Assembly: GCA_031363945.1 (NCBI GenBank)
Contig: JANLVJ010000028.1
Span: forward strand, 162,412 to 226,411
Length of the DNA: 64,000 nucleotides
Source of the DNA: JANLVJ01 sp031363945
Lineage (GTDB): Bacteria > Bacteroidota > Bacteroidia > Sphingobacteriales > Sphingobacteriaceae
Direction: 5' to 3'
Part shown: in pieces, positions 17,379-26,240 of the stretch
Layout of the letters: every line of letters starts with the position of its first letter
Position numbering within the stretch: position 1 is the stretch's first letter
Position numbers and translations under genes: made by a program
Notes under the pieces: model-generated
Database searches by the model: none
Seen by the model: the letters and a program-made list of their open reading frames with translations, nothing else
Told to the model about the DNA's origin: nothing

Positions 17379-19784
17379 ATGAAGAGAACAATTAAAAAGG
17401 TGTCTGTACTGGGCTCAGGTATTATGGGTTCACGCATAGCCTGTCATTTTGCAAATATCGGTGTTCAAGTACTTCTGCTTGATATGGTACCAGGAGTATT
17501 AACCCCAAATGATCAGGCAAAAGGTCTTGATCTTCAGCATAAAGCAGTGCGTAACAGAATTGTCAATGGTTCCCTTGAAACAGCATTAAAATCGAATCCT
17601 GCAGCATTATACGATAAGGCCAGCTCAGTGCTGATTACAACTGGTAACTTTGAAGACAATATGGCTGAAATTGCCAGTGCTGACTGGGTAATTGAAGTGG
17701 TAGTCGAAAACCTTGACATTAAGAAAAAAATCTATGATCAGGTTGACAAGTACCGTAAACCTGGTACGCTGGTAAGCTCTAATACTTCAGGAATTCCCAT
17801 TCAGCTGATGGCTGAAGGCCGGTCAGCAGATTTTAAGGCAAATTTTGCAGGAACTCATTTTTTTAATCCTCCCCGCTACCTGCGCCTGCTTGAAATTATT
17901 CCAACGGCAGATACTCATCCAGATGTCATTGATTTTTTCTTGCACTACGGAGATTTATTTTTAGGAAAAACAACTGTTCTCTGCAAAGACACTCCCGCTT
18001 TTATTGCCAACCGTATTGGAGTTTATTCAATCATGTCACTCTTGCATCTGGTTGAGAAACTTGATCTGAGCGTTGAAGAAGTTGATAAATACACAGGCAG
18101 TATTATGGGTAGGCCCAAATCTGCTACGTTCAGAACTTCAGATATTGTTGGTCTTGATACATTGATTCGGGTAGCTGCCGGGCTTTATGCTACAGGCGAA
18201 AAAGACGAATCCCGTGACCAGTTTAAATTGCCGTCATTCGTTGAAAAAATGAGTGTTAATGCCTGGCTGGGTGATAAATCTAAACAGGGTTTTTATAAAA
18301 AGGTGAAAAACGCAAGTGGTGAAACAGAGATTCTTAGTCTTAATTTAAAAACGCTTGAATATGCGCCCCAGCAAAAAGTTAAGTCATTAACACTTGATTC
18401 GCTTAAACCTATAAGTGATTTGCGAGAGCGGATGAGGGTTTTTTCTACCGGCAAAGATAAAGCAGGTGAATTTTTTCGTGCTTCTATTTATCCACTGTTT
18501 CAGTATTGTTCAAAACGGATCCCTGAAATCTCAGATGATATTTACCGTCTCGATCAGGCCATGCGTGCAGGCTTTGGCTGGGAACTCGGGCCATTTGAAA
18601 TTTGGGATGCGCTTGGAGTGGCTCAGGGTGTCACGTCTATGCAAGAAGCAGGTCTCTCACCTGGGACTTGGGTGCTTGACTTTTTAAAAGCAGGTCATAC
18701 TTCTTTCTATAAAACAGAAGGAGGTAAAAAGACTTGCTACGATTTTAAATCTGCCACTTTTAAAGAAATACCCGGGTATTCAGATTTCATCATGTTTGAT
18801 TCATTACGAGCTGAGAAAACTGTCTGGAAAAATAACGGGGTAAGTCTGATAGATCTGGGTGATGGTATTCTGAACTGCGAGTTTCATACAAAGATGAATA
18901 CACTGGGATCTGAAGTCATAGCAGGGATCAACAAAGCCATTGATCTGGCAGAGAAAGAATACCGTGGACTGGTAATTGGTAATCAGGGTGTAAATTTTTC
19001 AGCAGGTGCAAATATTGGTGAAATATTCATGGCTGCCGTTGAGCAGGAATGGGATGAAATAGATATGGCTATCAGAGCGTTTCAAAATACAACCATGAGG
19101 GTACGTTATTCATCAATACCCGTAGTTGTGGCCGCTCACCAGTTAAGTTTGGGCGGAGGGTGTGAACTATGCCTGCATGCTGATTTTGTACAGTTGGGTG
19201 CAGAAACTTATATGGGTCTTGTTGAATTTGGCGTTGGGCTGATACCTGGTGGTGGGGGCTCGAAAGAGTTTGCTTTAAGGGCAAGTGATGAATTTGCTGA
19301 AGGTGAGATTGATCTGGTAACCTTAAAAGAGAAGTTCTTAACGGTAGCCATGGCAAAAGTAAGCACCTCTGCAAAAGAAGCATTCAATCTGGGCTACCTG
19401 AAAAAGGGACAGTATGCTATCACCATGAACATTGACAGACTCATAGCTGATGCTAAAATGAAAGCTATTGAACTGGCTGATATGGGCTATACCCAGCCAG
19501 TGAGAAGAACAAATATTAAGGTACTTGGAAAGCAAGGCCTTGGAATGGTAAATATCGGAGCCAATTCAATGCGGTCTGGTCTTTATATTTCAGACCATGA
19601 TAAACTGATTTCACAAAAGCTGGGAATGGTACTCTGCGGTGGTGATCTCTCACAACCTGCATATGTGTCTGAGCAGTATTTGTTAGATCTTGAACGTGAA
19701 ATGTTTCTTTCTCTGTGTTCAGAGAAAAAGAGTCTTGAACGAATACAGAGTATCATTACTTCTGGGAAGCCACTGCGTAATTGA
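17379..19784 (+). CDS. Fused 3-hydroxyacyl-CoA dehydrogenase / enoyl-CoA hydratase
   Basis: An 801-residue bifunctional beta-oxidation enzyme. The N-terminal half is a 3-hydroxyacyl-CoA dehydrogenase: NAD site GSGIMGSRIACHFANIG, then THFFNPPRYLRLLEIIP and DTPAFIANRIG. The C-terminal half is a crotonase-type hydratase with GANIGEIF and a hydrophobic oxyanion region ending LGGGCEL. The order (dehydrogenase first) is the FadN-like type rather than E. coli FadB. The ATG at 17379 immediately precedes the nucleotide fold; the longer frame from 17319 overlaps the ligase gene and is unlikely. Confidence 0.94.
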   Translation: MKRTIKKVSVLGSGIMGSRIACHFANIGVQVLLLDMVPGVLTPNDQAKGLDLQHKAVRNRIVNGSLETALKSNPAALYDKASSVLITTGNFEDNMAEIASADWVIEVVVENLDIKKKIYDQVDKYRKPGTLVSSNTSGIPIQLMAEGRSADFKANFAGTHFFNPPRYLRLLEIIPTADTHPDVIDFFLHYGDLFLGKTTVLCKDTPAFIANRIGVYSIMSLLHLVEKLDLSVEEVDKYTGSIMGRPKSATFRTSDIVGLDTLIRVAAGLYATGEKDESRDQFKLPSFVEKMSVNAWLGDKSKQGFYKKVKNASGETEILSLNLKTLEYAPQQKVKSLTLDSLKPISDLRERMRVFSTGKDKAGEFFRASIYPLFQYCSKRIPEISDDIYRLDQAMRAGFGWELGPFEIWDALGVAQGVTSMQEAGLSPGTWVLDFLKAGHTSFYKTEGGKKTCYDFKSATFKEIPGYSDFIMFDSLRAEKTVWKNNGVSLIDLGDGILNCEFHTKMNTLGSEVIAGINKAIDLAEKEYRGLVIGNQGVNFSAGANIGEIFMAAVEQEWDEIDMAIRAFQNTTMRVRYSSIPVVVAAHQLSLGGGCELCLHADFVQLGAETYMGLVEFGVGLIPGGGGSKEFALRASDEFAEGEIDLVTLKEKFLTVAMAKVSTSAKEAFNLGYLKKGQYAITMNIDRLIADAKMKAIELADMGYTQPVRRTNIKVLGKQGLGMVNIGANSMRSGLYISDHDKLISQKLGMVLCGGDLSQPAYVSEQYLLDLEREMFLSLCSEKKSLERIQSIITSGKPLRN

Positions 19785-19847
19785 TACTAATATTCCTGCT
19801 TCTTTGAAGCTTCGAGAAATTAAATTTGATTTATTTAAATATAACAT

Positions 19848-21026
19848 ATGGAAGCATATATAGTTGGGGGTTACCGCTCTGCAGTTGGCCGGGCTCAGAA
19901 AGGCGCACTTCGCTTTTTCAGACCCGATGATCTGGCTGCATTGGTAATCCGTCACCTGCTGAAAGATTTTCCACAGCTTGATAAAGATCTTATAGATGAT
20001 GTGATTGTTGGTAATGCTACCCCTGAGGCTGAACAAGGCTTAAATTTTGCCAGGTTAATTTCTTTATTAAGCCTAGATACCGACAAAGTTGCCGGCATGA
20101 CGGTTAATAGATACTGTTCTTCGGGCATTGAAAGTATTGGTATTGCAACAGCAAAAATTAAAGCCGGTATGGCTGATTGCATCATTGCAGGTGGGGTTGA
20201 AAGTATGTCTCTTGTGCCAATGGGCGGTTGGAAGGTTATTCCAAATTATACAGTTTCAGTTGCAAATCCTGACTGGTATTGGAATATGGGTCTTACTGCA
20301 GAAGAAGTGGCCAGAGAATTTAAGATAAGCCGTGAAGATCAGGATGCTTTTGCTTTTCATTCTCATGAAAAAGCGGTTAAAGCCATTCAGGAAGGAAAAT
20401 TCAAAAGCCAGATTGTACCCGTTCATGTATGCGAAAATTACGTAGATGATAATATGAAACGTCAACAGCGAGAATACCTTTTCGACACGGATGAAAGCCC
20501 AAGACAGGATACAACTATTGAAAAGCTTGCCAAACTTAAGCCTGTCTTTGCCTCCGGTGGAGTAATAACAGCAGGAAATTCATCACCCACTAATGATGGG
20601 GCATCTTTTGTGCTGGTGGTTTCTGAAAAACTACTCAAAGAACTTGATTTAAAACCAATTGCCAGGCTGGTGAGTTATAGTGTTGCTGGTGTCGCTCCTA
20701 GAATAATGGGTATGGGCCCGGTTGAAGCAGTTCCAAAAGCGTTGAAACAGGCAGGTTTAACCCTTAATAGTATCGATTTGATCGAGTTTAATGAAGCTTT
20801 TGCATCACAGGCTCTGGCAGTATCAAGACAGCTTGATTTTAATCCTGAAATTGTTAATGTCAATGGTGGGGGCATTGCTCTTGGTCATCCTTTGGGGTGC
20901 ACTGGTGCCAAGTTAAGTGTACAATTATTTAATGAAATGCAAGAGCGGAAAAGCAAATATGGTCTTGTAACCATGTGTGTTGGTACCGGGCAAGGGGCTG
21001 CAGGCATTTATGAAAATTTGATGTAA
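19848..21026 (+). CDS. Acetyl-CoA acyltransferase (thiolase)
   Basis: A 392-residue thiolase that cleaves 3-ketoacyl-CoA. The nucleophile is Cys90 in NRYCSSGIES; the second site has GGGIALGHPLGCTGA and the third CVGTGQGAAG, which supplies the acid-base cysteine. It lies 63 bases after the fused dehydrogenase/hydratase gene and completes the trifunctional set. A possible -7 element TAAATTTG at 19821-19828 lies in the gap, but its -33 partner is badly spaced, so read-through from upstream is more likely. Confidence 0.95.
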   Translation: MEAYIVGGYRSAVGRAQKGALRFFRPDDLAALVIRHLLKDFPQLDKDLIDDVIVGNATPEAEQGLNFARLISLLSLDTDKVAGMTVNRYCSSGIESIGIATAKIKAGMADCIIAGGVESMSLVPMGGWKVIPNYTVSVANPDWYWNMGLTAEEVAREFKISREDQDAFAFHSHEKAVKAIQEGKFKSQIVPVHVCENYVDDNMKRQQREYLFDTDESPRQDTTIEKLAKLKPVFASGGVITAGNSSPTNDGASFVLVVSEKLLKELDLKPIARLVSYSVAGVAPRIMGMGPVEAVPKALKQAGLTLNSIDLIEFNEAFASQALAVSRQLDFNPEIVNVNGGGIALGHPLGCTGAKLSVQLFNEMQERKSKYGLVTMCVGTGQGAAGIYENLM

Positions 21027-21115
21027 TTGAAATTATATCTGTATATGAATACCAATTTAACCATATAAGGTGATAAATTTAAAGAATTGATTTACTGACG
21101 GTTCAAAAAAACAAA

Positions 21116-22906
21116 ATGGAAACTCAAGTCAAAATTGGAATAAAAGGTGGTGAATTTCTTATCAGGGAAACTGAGGCGGCTCAGATTTTTGTGCCTGAAG
21201 AATTTGATGAAGAACAGGTGATGATTGCAGAAACCTGTCGTAATTTTTTAAAACACGAAATATTTCCCAATCTTGAACGAATAGATCAGCAGGAAGAAGG
21301 TTTGATGACATCTTTATTAAATAAGGCAGGTGAGCTTGGTTTATTAGGAGTATCTGTTCCTGAAGAATTTGGGGGTTTTGGAAAGAGTTTCAATACTTCT
21401 ATGCTGGTAACAGATGCAGTAGGGGCAGGGCATTCATTTGCAGTTGCGCTTTCTGCACATACAGGTATTGGAACACTGCCGATTTTGTATTACGGTACCC
21501 AGGAGCAAAAATCTGCCTATCTGCCTAGGCTAGCTTCAGGTGAATGGAAGGCTTCATATTGCCTGACCGAGCCAAATGCTGGCTCAGATGCCAATTCTGG
21601 AAAAACCAAGGCAGTTTTATCTGCTGATGGCAAAAGCTATATCATAAATGGCCAGAAAATGTGGATCACCAATGGTGGCTTTGCAGACCTGTTTATTGTT
21701 TTTGCGAAGATTGATGATGACAAAAATCTATCTGCATTTATCGTAGAGAAAACTTTTGGTGGTATCACCATGAATGCTGAAGAGCATAAAATGGGTATTA
21801 AAGGTTCTTCAACCCGTCAGGTTTTCTTCAATGACTGTCATGTTCCCGTAGGCAATCTACTCTCAGAAAGAGAAAACGGCTTTAAAATAGCTGTTAATAT
21901 CCTGAACATAGGCCGCATTAAACTTTCGGCTTCTGTTATCGGAGCCTCGAAAGCCGTGATCTCAAAAGCAGTGAATTATGCAAATGAACGTGTTCAGTTT
22001 GGGCTGCAAATCTCAAAATATGGAGCTATCAGGCATAAACTCGCTGAAATGGCAACCAGAACATGGGCTGTTGAATCGGCTAACTACAGGGCAGGTCAGA
22101 ATATTGATGATACATATGAATCCATGGTTGCTGATGGTGTAGATTCTGCAAAGGCAAAACTCAAAAGCGTAGAGCAATTTGCTATTGAATGTTCTATTTT
22201 AAAAGTGTTTGGTTCTGAAGTACTTGACTACGTAGTTGATGAAGGTGTGCAGATTTACGGTGGTATGGGCTTTTCAGCTGAAGCCCCTATGGATAGAGCA
22301 TACCGTGATTCACGCATCAACCGTATTTTTGAAGGTACAAATGAAATAAACAGGCTTTTAACGGTAGATATGATGCTCAAGCGTGCCATGAAGGGTGAAC
22401 TTGACTTAATGAAACCTGCACAGGCAGTTGCTGCTGAGCTTCTATCAATACCTGTAGCTGAAGAATCTGATGATTCAGTTTTTTCAACTGAAAAGAAATA
22501 TTTGCGTCAGCTAAAAAAGGCAACATTACTGGTTGCCGGGGCCGCTGTTCAAAAATTCATGACCACGCTTTCAAAAGAAGAAGAAATCTTAATGAATATT
22601 GCTGATATGGCGGGGGCGGTTTACATCGCTGAATCTGCTATTCTCAGAGCTGAAAAACTAGCAGTTATGAAAAGCGAAGATTCTGTAAAAATTCAATTCG
22701 ACATGGCCAGAGTTTACCTGCATAATGCTATTGATAAGGTATATATTGCTGGTAAAGAGGCTATAAATTCGTTTGCTGAGGGTGATGAGTATAAGGGTAT
22801 GATGCTGGGTTTGAAGAGATTCACTAAAACTGAACCATTCAATTCAAAACTTGCCCGTCAGCGTATAGCAAAGTCTTTGATCGATGCTGGGAATTACTAC
22901 TATTGA
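21116..22906 (+). CDS. Acyl-CoA dehydrogenase
   Basis: A 596-residue FAD enzyme that opens each turn of beta-oxidation. The acyl-CoA dehydrogenase fold has CLTEPNAGSDA (about 155), MWITNGG, and the C-terminal GGMGFSAEAPMDRAYRDSRINRIFEGTNEINR. A C-terminal helical extension of about 150 residues makes it the VLCAD-like long type found in Bacteroidota. Electrons would pass to an electron-transfer flavoprotein that is not encoded in this window. It is the last gene of the plus-strand set and is followed by a terminator. Confidence 0.95.
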   Translation: METQVKIGIKGGEFLIRETEAAQIFVPEEFDEEQVMIAETCRNFLKHEIFPNLERIDQQEEGLMTSLLNKAGELGLLGVSVPEEFGGFGKSFNTSMLVTDAVGAGHSFAVALSAHTGIGTLPILYYGTQEQKSAYLPRLASGEWKASYCLTEPNAGSDANSGKTKAVLSADGKSYIINGQKMWITNGGFADLFIVFAKIDDDKNLSAFIVEKTFGGITMNAEEHKMGIKGSSTRQVFFNDCHVPVGNLLSERENGFKIAVNILNIGRIKLSASVIGASKAVISKAVNYANERVQFGLQISKYGAIRHKLAEMATRTWAVESANYRAGQNIDDTYESMVADGVDSAKAKLKSVEQFAIECSILKVFGSEVLDYVVDEGVQIYGGMGFSAEAPMDRAYRDSRINRIFEGTNEINRLLTVDMMLKRAMKGELDLMKPAQAVAAELLSIPVAEESDDSVFSTEKKYLRQLKKATLLVAGAAVQKFMTTLSKEEEILMNIADMAGAVYIAESAILRAEKLAVMKSEDSVKIQFDMARVYLHNAIDKVYIAGKEAINSFAEGDEYKGMMLGLKRFTKTEPFNSKLARQRIAKSLIDAGNYYY

Positions 22907-22936
22907 TTTTTTTTATATTCTATTAATAATTCGCCT

Positions 22937-22978
22937 AAAAAGGTAATGACGTGCATATTTGCATTCATTACCTTTTTT
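22937..22978. terminator. Terminator after the beta-oxidation operon
   Basis: Arms AAAAAGGTAATG and CATTACCTTTTTT enclose a 17-base loop. The T-run on the plus strand and the A-run ahead of the stem allow termination in either direction. It ends the acyl-CoA dehydrogenase transcript. Confidence 0.85.
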
Positions 22979-23036
22979 TATGAATACCGAGCAAGCCTGG
23001 TATCAATAAACCGTGAGTCAGGTAGTAAATAGCCGT

Positions 23037-23648
23037 ATGCATTTTAACATGACTAGAAAACCAGTACAAATTCTTATTTTCACTTTGCTGGCGGGGAGTC
23101 TGTTATCAGGTCTTTTTTTTTCCTGTTCAAAAAGTTCTAATTCTTTAACAGGCCCATATATCGCTGCAGGGCATGATGCGATCGATACGGTGGCAATTAA
23201 TAAATTTCTGGCGGCAAATACTATGCTTGATACCATACATTTGAAGGTTGTCAAGAGTGATTCAACACAATTAAGGTATATGATAATGACACCTGTTCGA
23301 GGTGATTCATCGCATAATTCCAAGCCTACCCGAGATTCTGCCGTTGTCTTCAATTATTCGTTAAGAGTGCTGAAAAATGGCAAAGCCGGGCCAATAATTG
23401 ATTCAGTAGGTGCTCCGGGGTACAGAGTTTCTCCTTTAAAAGAAACCCTGACATGTTTTACTGAAGCTTTGCAGCGGATACCCAGGGGTTACCGGATTTT
23501 ACTTTTCGTTCCCTCATCACTGGGTTTTCGTGATAATCCTACCGATGTCACCTATAACCGCCTTTCTGGGGCACAGCAAATTACCATTGTACCAGCAAAT
23601 TCAGTACTGATTTTTGATGTTACCCTTACCGGGGTATTGAAACTTTAG
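23037..23648 (+). CDS. FKBP-like lipoprotein
   Basis: A 203-residue lipoprotein. The signal peptide ends in LFFSC, so the Cys is the likely lipid anchor. Residues from about 100 resemble an FKBP peptidyl-prolyl isomerase domain: VVFNYSLRV, then TEALQRIPRGYRILLFVPSSLG and VPANSVLIFDVTL. The domain is divergent and several active-site aromatic residues of FKBPs are not obvious, so activity is uncertain. Starts at 23013 (GTG) or 23049 (ATG) are also possible. It is alone on its strand between two terminator-bounded units. Confidence 0.7.
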   Translation: MHFNMTRKPVQILIFTLLAGSLLSGLFFSCSKSSNSLTGPYIAAGHDAIDTVAINKFLAANTMLDTIHLKVVKSDSTQLRYMIMTPVRGDSSHNSKPTRDSAVVFNYSLRVLKNGKAGPIIDSVGAPGYRVSPLKETLTCFTEALQRIPRGYRILLFVPSSLGFRDNPTDVTYNRLSGAQQITIVPANSVLIFDVTLTGVLKL

Positions 23649-23689
23649 GGTTAGACAGGCCAAAATAAACCAGCTAAATAAATTAAAAT

Positions 23690-24997
23690 CTAACTCATTG
23701 TCAATGCCTTTTTATAAGCCACAAGACATCTGTCGCGGGCGAATTTATGGTCTACCATCGGCGTATAATTTAGTTCCTGAAATTCAGGTACCCATTTACG
23801 GGTAAATGACAAATCGGGATCAAATTTTTTAAGCTGTTCAGTAGGATTGAAAATACGGAAATAAGGTGCTGCATCACAGCCACTACCTGCCGCCCATTGC
23901 CAGCCTCCATTATTACTGGCTAACTCAAAATCTAATAATTTTCTTGCAAAATAGGCCTCGCCCCAACGCCAGTCAATAAGTAGATCCTTACATAGAAAAC
24001 TTGCCGTAATCATGCGTAGTCGGTTATGCATAAAACCAGTTTCATTTAGTTGCCTCATTCCAGCATCAACCATCGGGAACCCTGTATTACCCTGGCACCA
24101 CCGGCTAAAATCTCTTTCATTATTCAGCCAATTAACATGATCATATGCTGGTTTAAAAGAATTTTTAGCTACATGGGGAAAGTGCCAGACAATATTGAAA
24201 TAAAATTCTCTCCAGATCAGTTCGGACTGAAATACTTCGCTGTACTTACGGGCATCTTTGAGTATTTTTCTGATGCTGACCGTACCAAAGCGCAGGTGTA
24301 TTCCAAGTCTTGAAGTTCCTTCAATACCTGGATAGTCCCTGTCTCTACTGTATGCTTGTAGAATACCCATATAGTCTACAATCGGAAACTTTCTACTGCT
24401 TACTGTAAAGCCCATTTCATCAAGCTTCGGAAGCTTTAAGTCTTCAGATATCTGAAAGAAATTACTTGTGGGCGGCCTATTTTCAGTTTGATGCTGTCTT
24501 TCAGAAAAAGTCGAGAGCCATTTATTTTTAAATGGGGTAAAGATTGTATAAGGCTTTCCATCTGGCTTGACAACAGTTCCTGGTCTGAAAATACAATGAT
24601 CAGTACTGAGTTCAAAGGTTATTTCATTGGTTACCAGTAATTGATTGATTTTCTCGTCACGGTCACGTGCATATGGTTCATAATCCTCATTGGCATAAAC
24701 TGAGGCAACATTATATTCTTTAAGTATCTGGATAAAGGCAGACTCAGGAGTGTCATATTTAACCAGTAAATCAGACCCGGCAGCTTTTAATTCATATTTC
24801 AGTCGCTCAATCGTCTGAAATATGAAATTTATTCTGGCGTCATCCTTGTCTGCCAGTTTATCAAGTATCTGCTTGTCAAAAATAAAAAGGCATAAAACAG
24901 GATTTGTGTGTTTAAAGGCATTATTGAGTGCCGTATTATCTTCTAGCCTAAGGTCCCGGCGAAGCCAGCAGATAGAAATAGGTGTTTTATTGGTCAT
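23690..24997 (-). CDS. phrB: Deoxyribodipyrimidine photolyase (class I CPD type)
   Basis: A 435-residue flavoprotein that repairs cyclobutane pyrimidine dimers with blue light. The N-terminal antenna domain starts WLRRDLRLEDNTAL; the FAD domain has EFYFNIVW, WCQGNTGFPMVDAGMRQL, TGFMHNRLRM and the signature WQWAAGSGCDAAPYFRIFNP near the C-terminus. The order and spacing match class I photolyases. It sits 48 bases downstream of the TIGR01777 gene on the same strand, in a block with a DASH cryptochrome and a B12-type MerR regulator. Confidence 0.95.
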   Translation of the reverse strand: MTNKTPISICWLRRDLRLEDNTALNNAFKHTNPVLCLFIFDKQILDKLADKDDARINFIFQTIERLKYELKAAGSDLLVKYDTPESAFIQILKEYNVASVYANEDYEPYARDRDEKINQLLVTNEITFELSTDHCIFRPGTVVKPDGKPYTIFTPFKNKWLSTFSERQHQTENRPPTSNFFQISEDLKLPKLDEMGFTVSSRKFPIVDYMGILQAYSRDRDYPGIEGTSRLGIHLRFGTVSIRKILKDARKYSEVFQSELIWREFYFNIVWHFPHVAKNSFKPAYDHVNWLNNERDFSRWCQGNTGFPMVDAGMRQLNETGFMHNRLRMITASFLCKDLLIDWRWGEAYFARKLLDFELASNNGGWQWAAGSGCDAAPYFRIFNPTEQLKKFDPDLSFTRKWVPEFQELNYTPMVDHKFARDRCLVAYKKALTMS

Positions 24998-25045
24998 TAA
25001 GTCTGGTATAAGAAATAAACAGGGAGTCTGAATCAGAATTCACCA

Positions 25046-25951
25046 TCAGGCATGAGCGTAAATATCAATCAGGGCAGCAGAAACAAGCTTGAACTGAAAT
25101 TCAAACCCCATTTTCAGAAGTTTTTCATTGCTGACATTATCGCTGTCAAGCACCACATGTTTACGTTCACCCAATATTAATTGCATGGCCAGTTCAGGCA
25201 CATGGGGCAGTATTAATGGTTTCCTTAATACTGCGGCCAAAATCCGCGTAAATTCTTCATTAATTACCGGATTAGGTGCAACTGCATTATAGATGCCTGT
25301 GTATGATTTATTCTCGATGGCTTTGATATAAATACGGCAGAGGTCATCAATATGTATCCAGCTCATATACTGGGTACCCCGTCCAAGTGGTGCTCCCAGG
25401 CCTAGCTTAACTGTCTTCTCAAGTTCTTTTAAAGCGCCGCCCTCACTTGAAAGTACCATACCCGTCCGTAACTGGCAGATACGCAAGCCCAGTTCTTTGC
25501 CACTGTTCACGGCTTCTTCCCACTCAATACAGGAAGACGATAAAAAGTCGGTACCAGGCAGGCTTTCTTCAGTAAGAATTTCAGCCCCCCGATCACCGTA
25601 AAAACCAATTCCACCAGCAGAAATACAAACATTTACCTTGTTTTCATGCTTAGAAATAACGGTATAAAGTAATTTTATACTGTCTGTGCGGCTTTTAATT
25701 ATTTCGATTTTTCGCTGTTTAGTCCATTTATCGCTAACCACCGAAGCTCCAGCCAGATGAATAATCGCCTCAGTGCGATCTATACAACCTGCATCGATTT
25801 CACCAGTCTGTAAATTCCAGCCATATTGTTTGAAACGGTTTCCAGTTACTGGCTTGCGCACCAAATGCGCAACCTCATAACCTTTTTCACTGAGCATTTT
25901 GCTTAAACGCTGACCAATAAGGCCACTGGCGCCTGTAATTAATACTTTCAT
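25046..25951 (-). CDS. TIGR01777 family epimerase-like protein
   Basis: A 301-residue extended short-chain-dehydrogenase-type protein: GASGLIGQRLS nucleotide motif, then IIHLAGASV, SAGGIGFYGDRG, and the DUF1731-type C-terminal tail ending with the KHVVLDSDNVS and KLLKMGFEF segments. This matches the YfcH/TIGR01777 family. Members often lie near photolyase genes; the substrate is not known. It is divergent from the DASH cryptochrome gene across a 289-base regulatory region. Confidence 0.9.
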   Translation of the reverse strand: MKVLITGASGLIGQRLSKMLSEKGYEVAHLVRKPVTGNRFKQYGWNLQTGEIDAGCIDRTEAIIHLAGASVVSDKWTKQRKIEIIKSRTDSIKLLYTVISKHENKVNVCISAGGIGFYGDRGAEILTEESLPGTDFLSSSCIEWEEAVNSGKELGLRICQLRTGMVLSSEGGALKELEKTVKLGLGAPLGRGTQYMSWIHIDDLCRIYIKAIENKSYTGIYNAVAPNPVINEEFTRILAAVLRKPLILPHVPELAMQLILGERKHVVLDSDNVSNEKLLKMGFEFQFKLVSAALIDIYAHA

Positions 25952-26240
25952 TTGTAACGGCGTTTAAAGAAGCACTGAAACACATAACAAGAAGCATATA
26001 TAACTGTTTATTATCTTATTGAAAATTCAAAACAATTATATTTATAATTTAATTCGCTTTTATGTAGATTGTTAGAGTGCGAGATTGGTTTTGATAAATT
26101 TTGTATGAAAATTTATCAATGATTTATGAAGCATCCCAAGTTTTAATCACTGTTTTATCGATCAAACACCTAATCTGTTTATCTGTTGATTATAGTAGGT
26201 CAAATTACTTCGCTGATACAAGAAAGTCTTAAAAATAGCA
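25952..26240. other. Divergent intergenic region with a long perfect palindrome
   Basis: The region separates the TIGR01777 gene (minus) from the DASH gene (plus). It is strongly AT-rich and contains the 29-base inverted repeat at 26091-26119. No exact TAnnTTTG promoter element was found; the region should nevertheless hold both promoters. Confidence 0.6.
26091..26119. promoter_or_regulatory. Perfect inverted repeat, candidate operator
   Basis: The 12-base arms TTGATAAATTTT and AAAATTTATCAA are fully complementary and separated by five bases (GTATG). There is no T-run after the stem, so a terminator is unlikely. A binding site for a dimeric regulator is the likely function; the MerR-B12 regulator encoded at 27776 is one candidate. 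The site lies about 120 bases upstream of the DASH start codon. Confidence 0.65.

Noticed and set aside
19821..19828. TAAATTTG as a promoter for the thiolase gene
   Set aside because: The only upstream TTTG is 14 bases away, too close for the Bacteroidota spacing of about 17-23.
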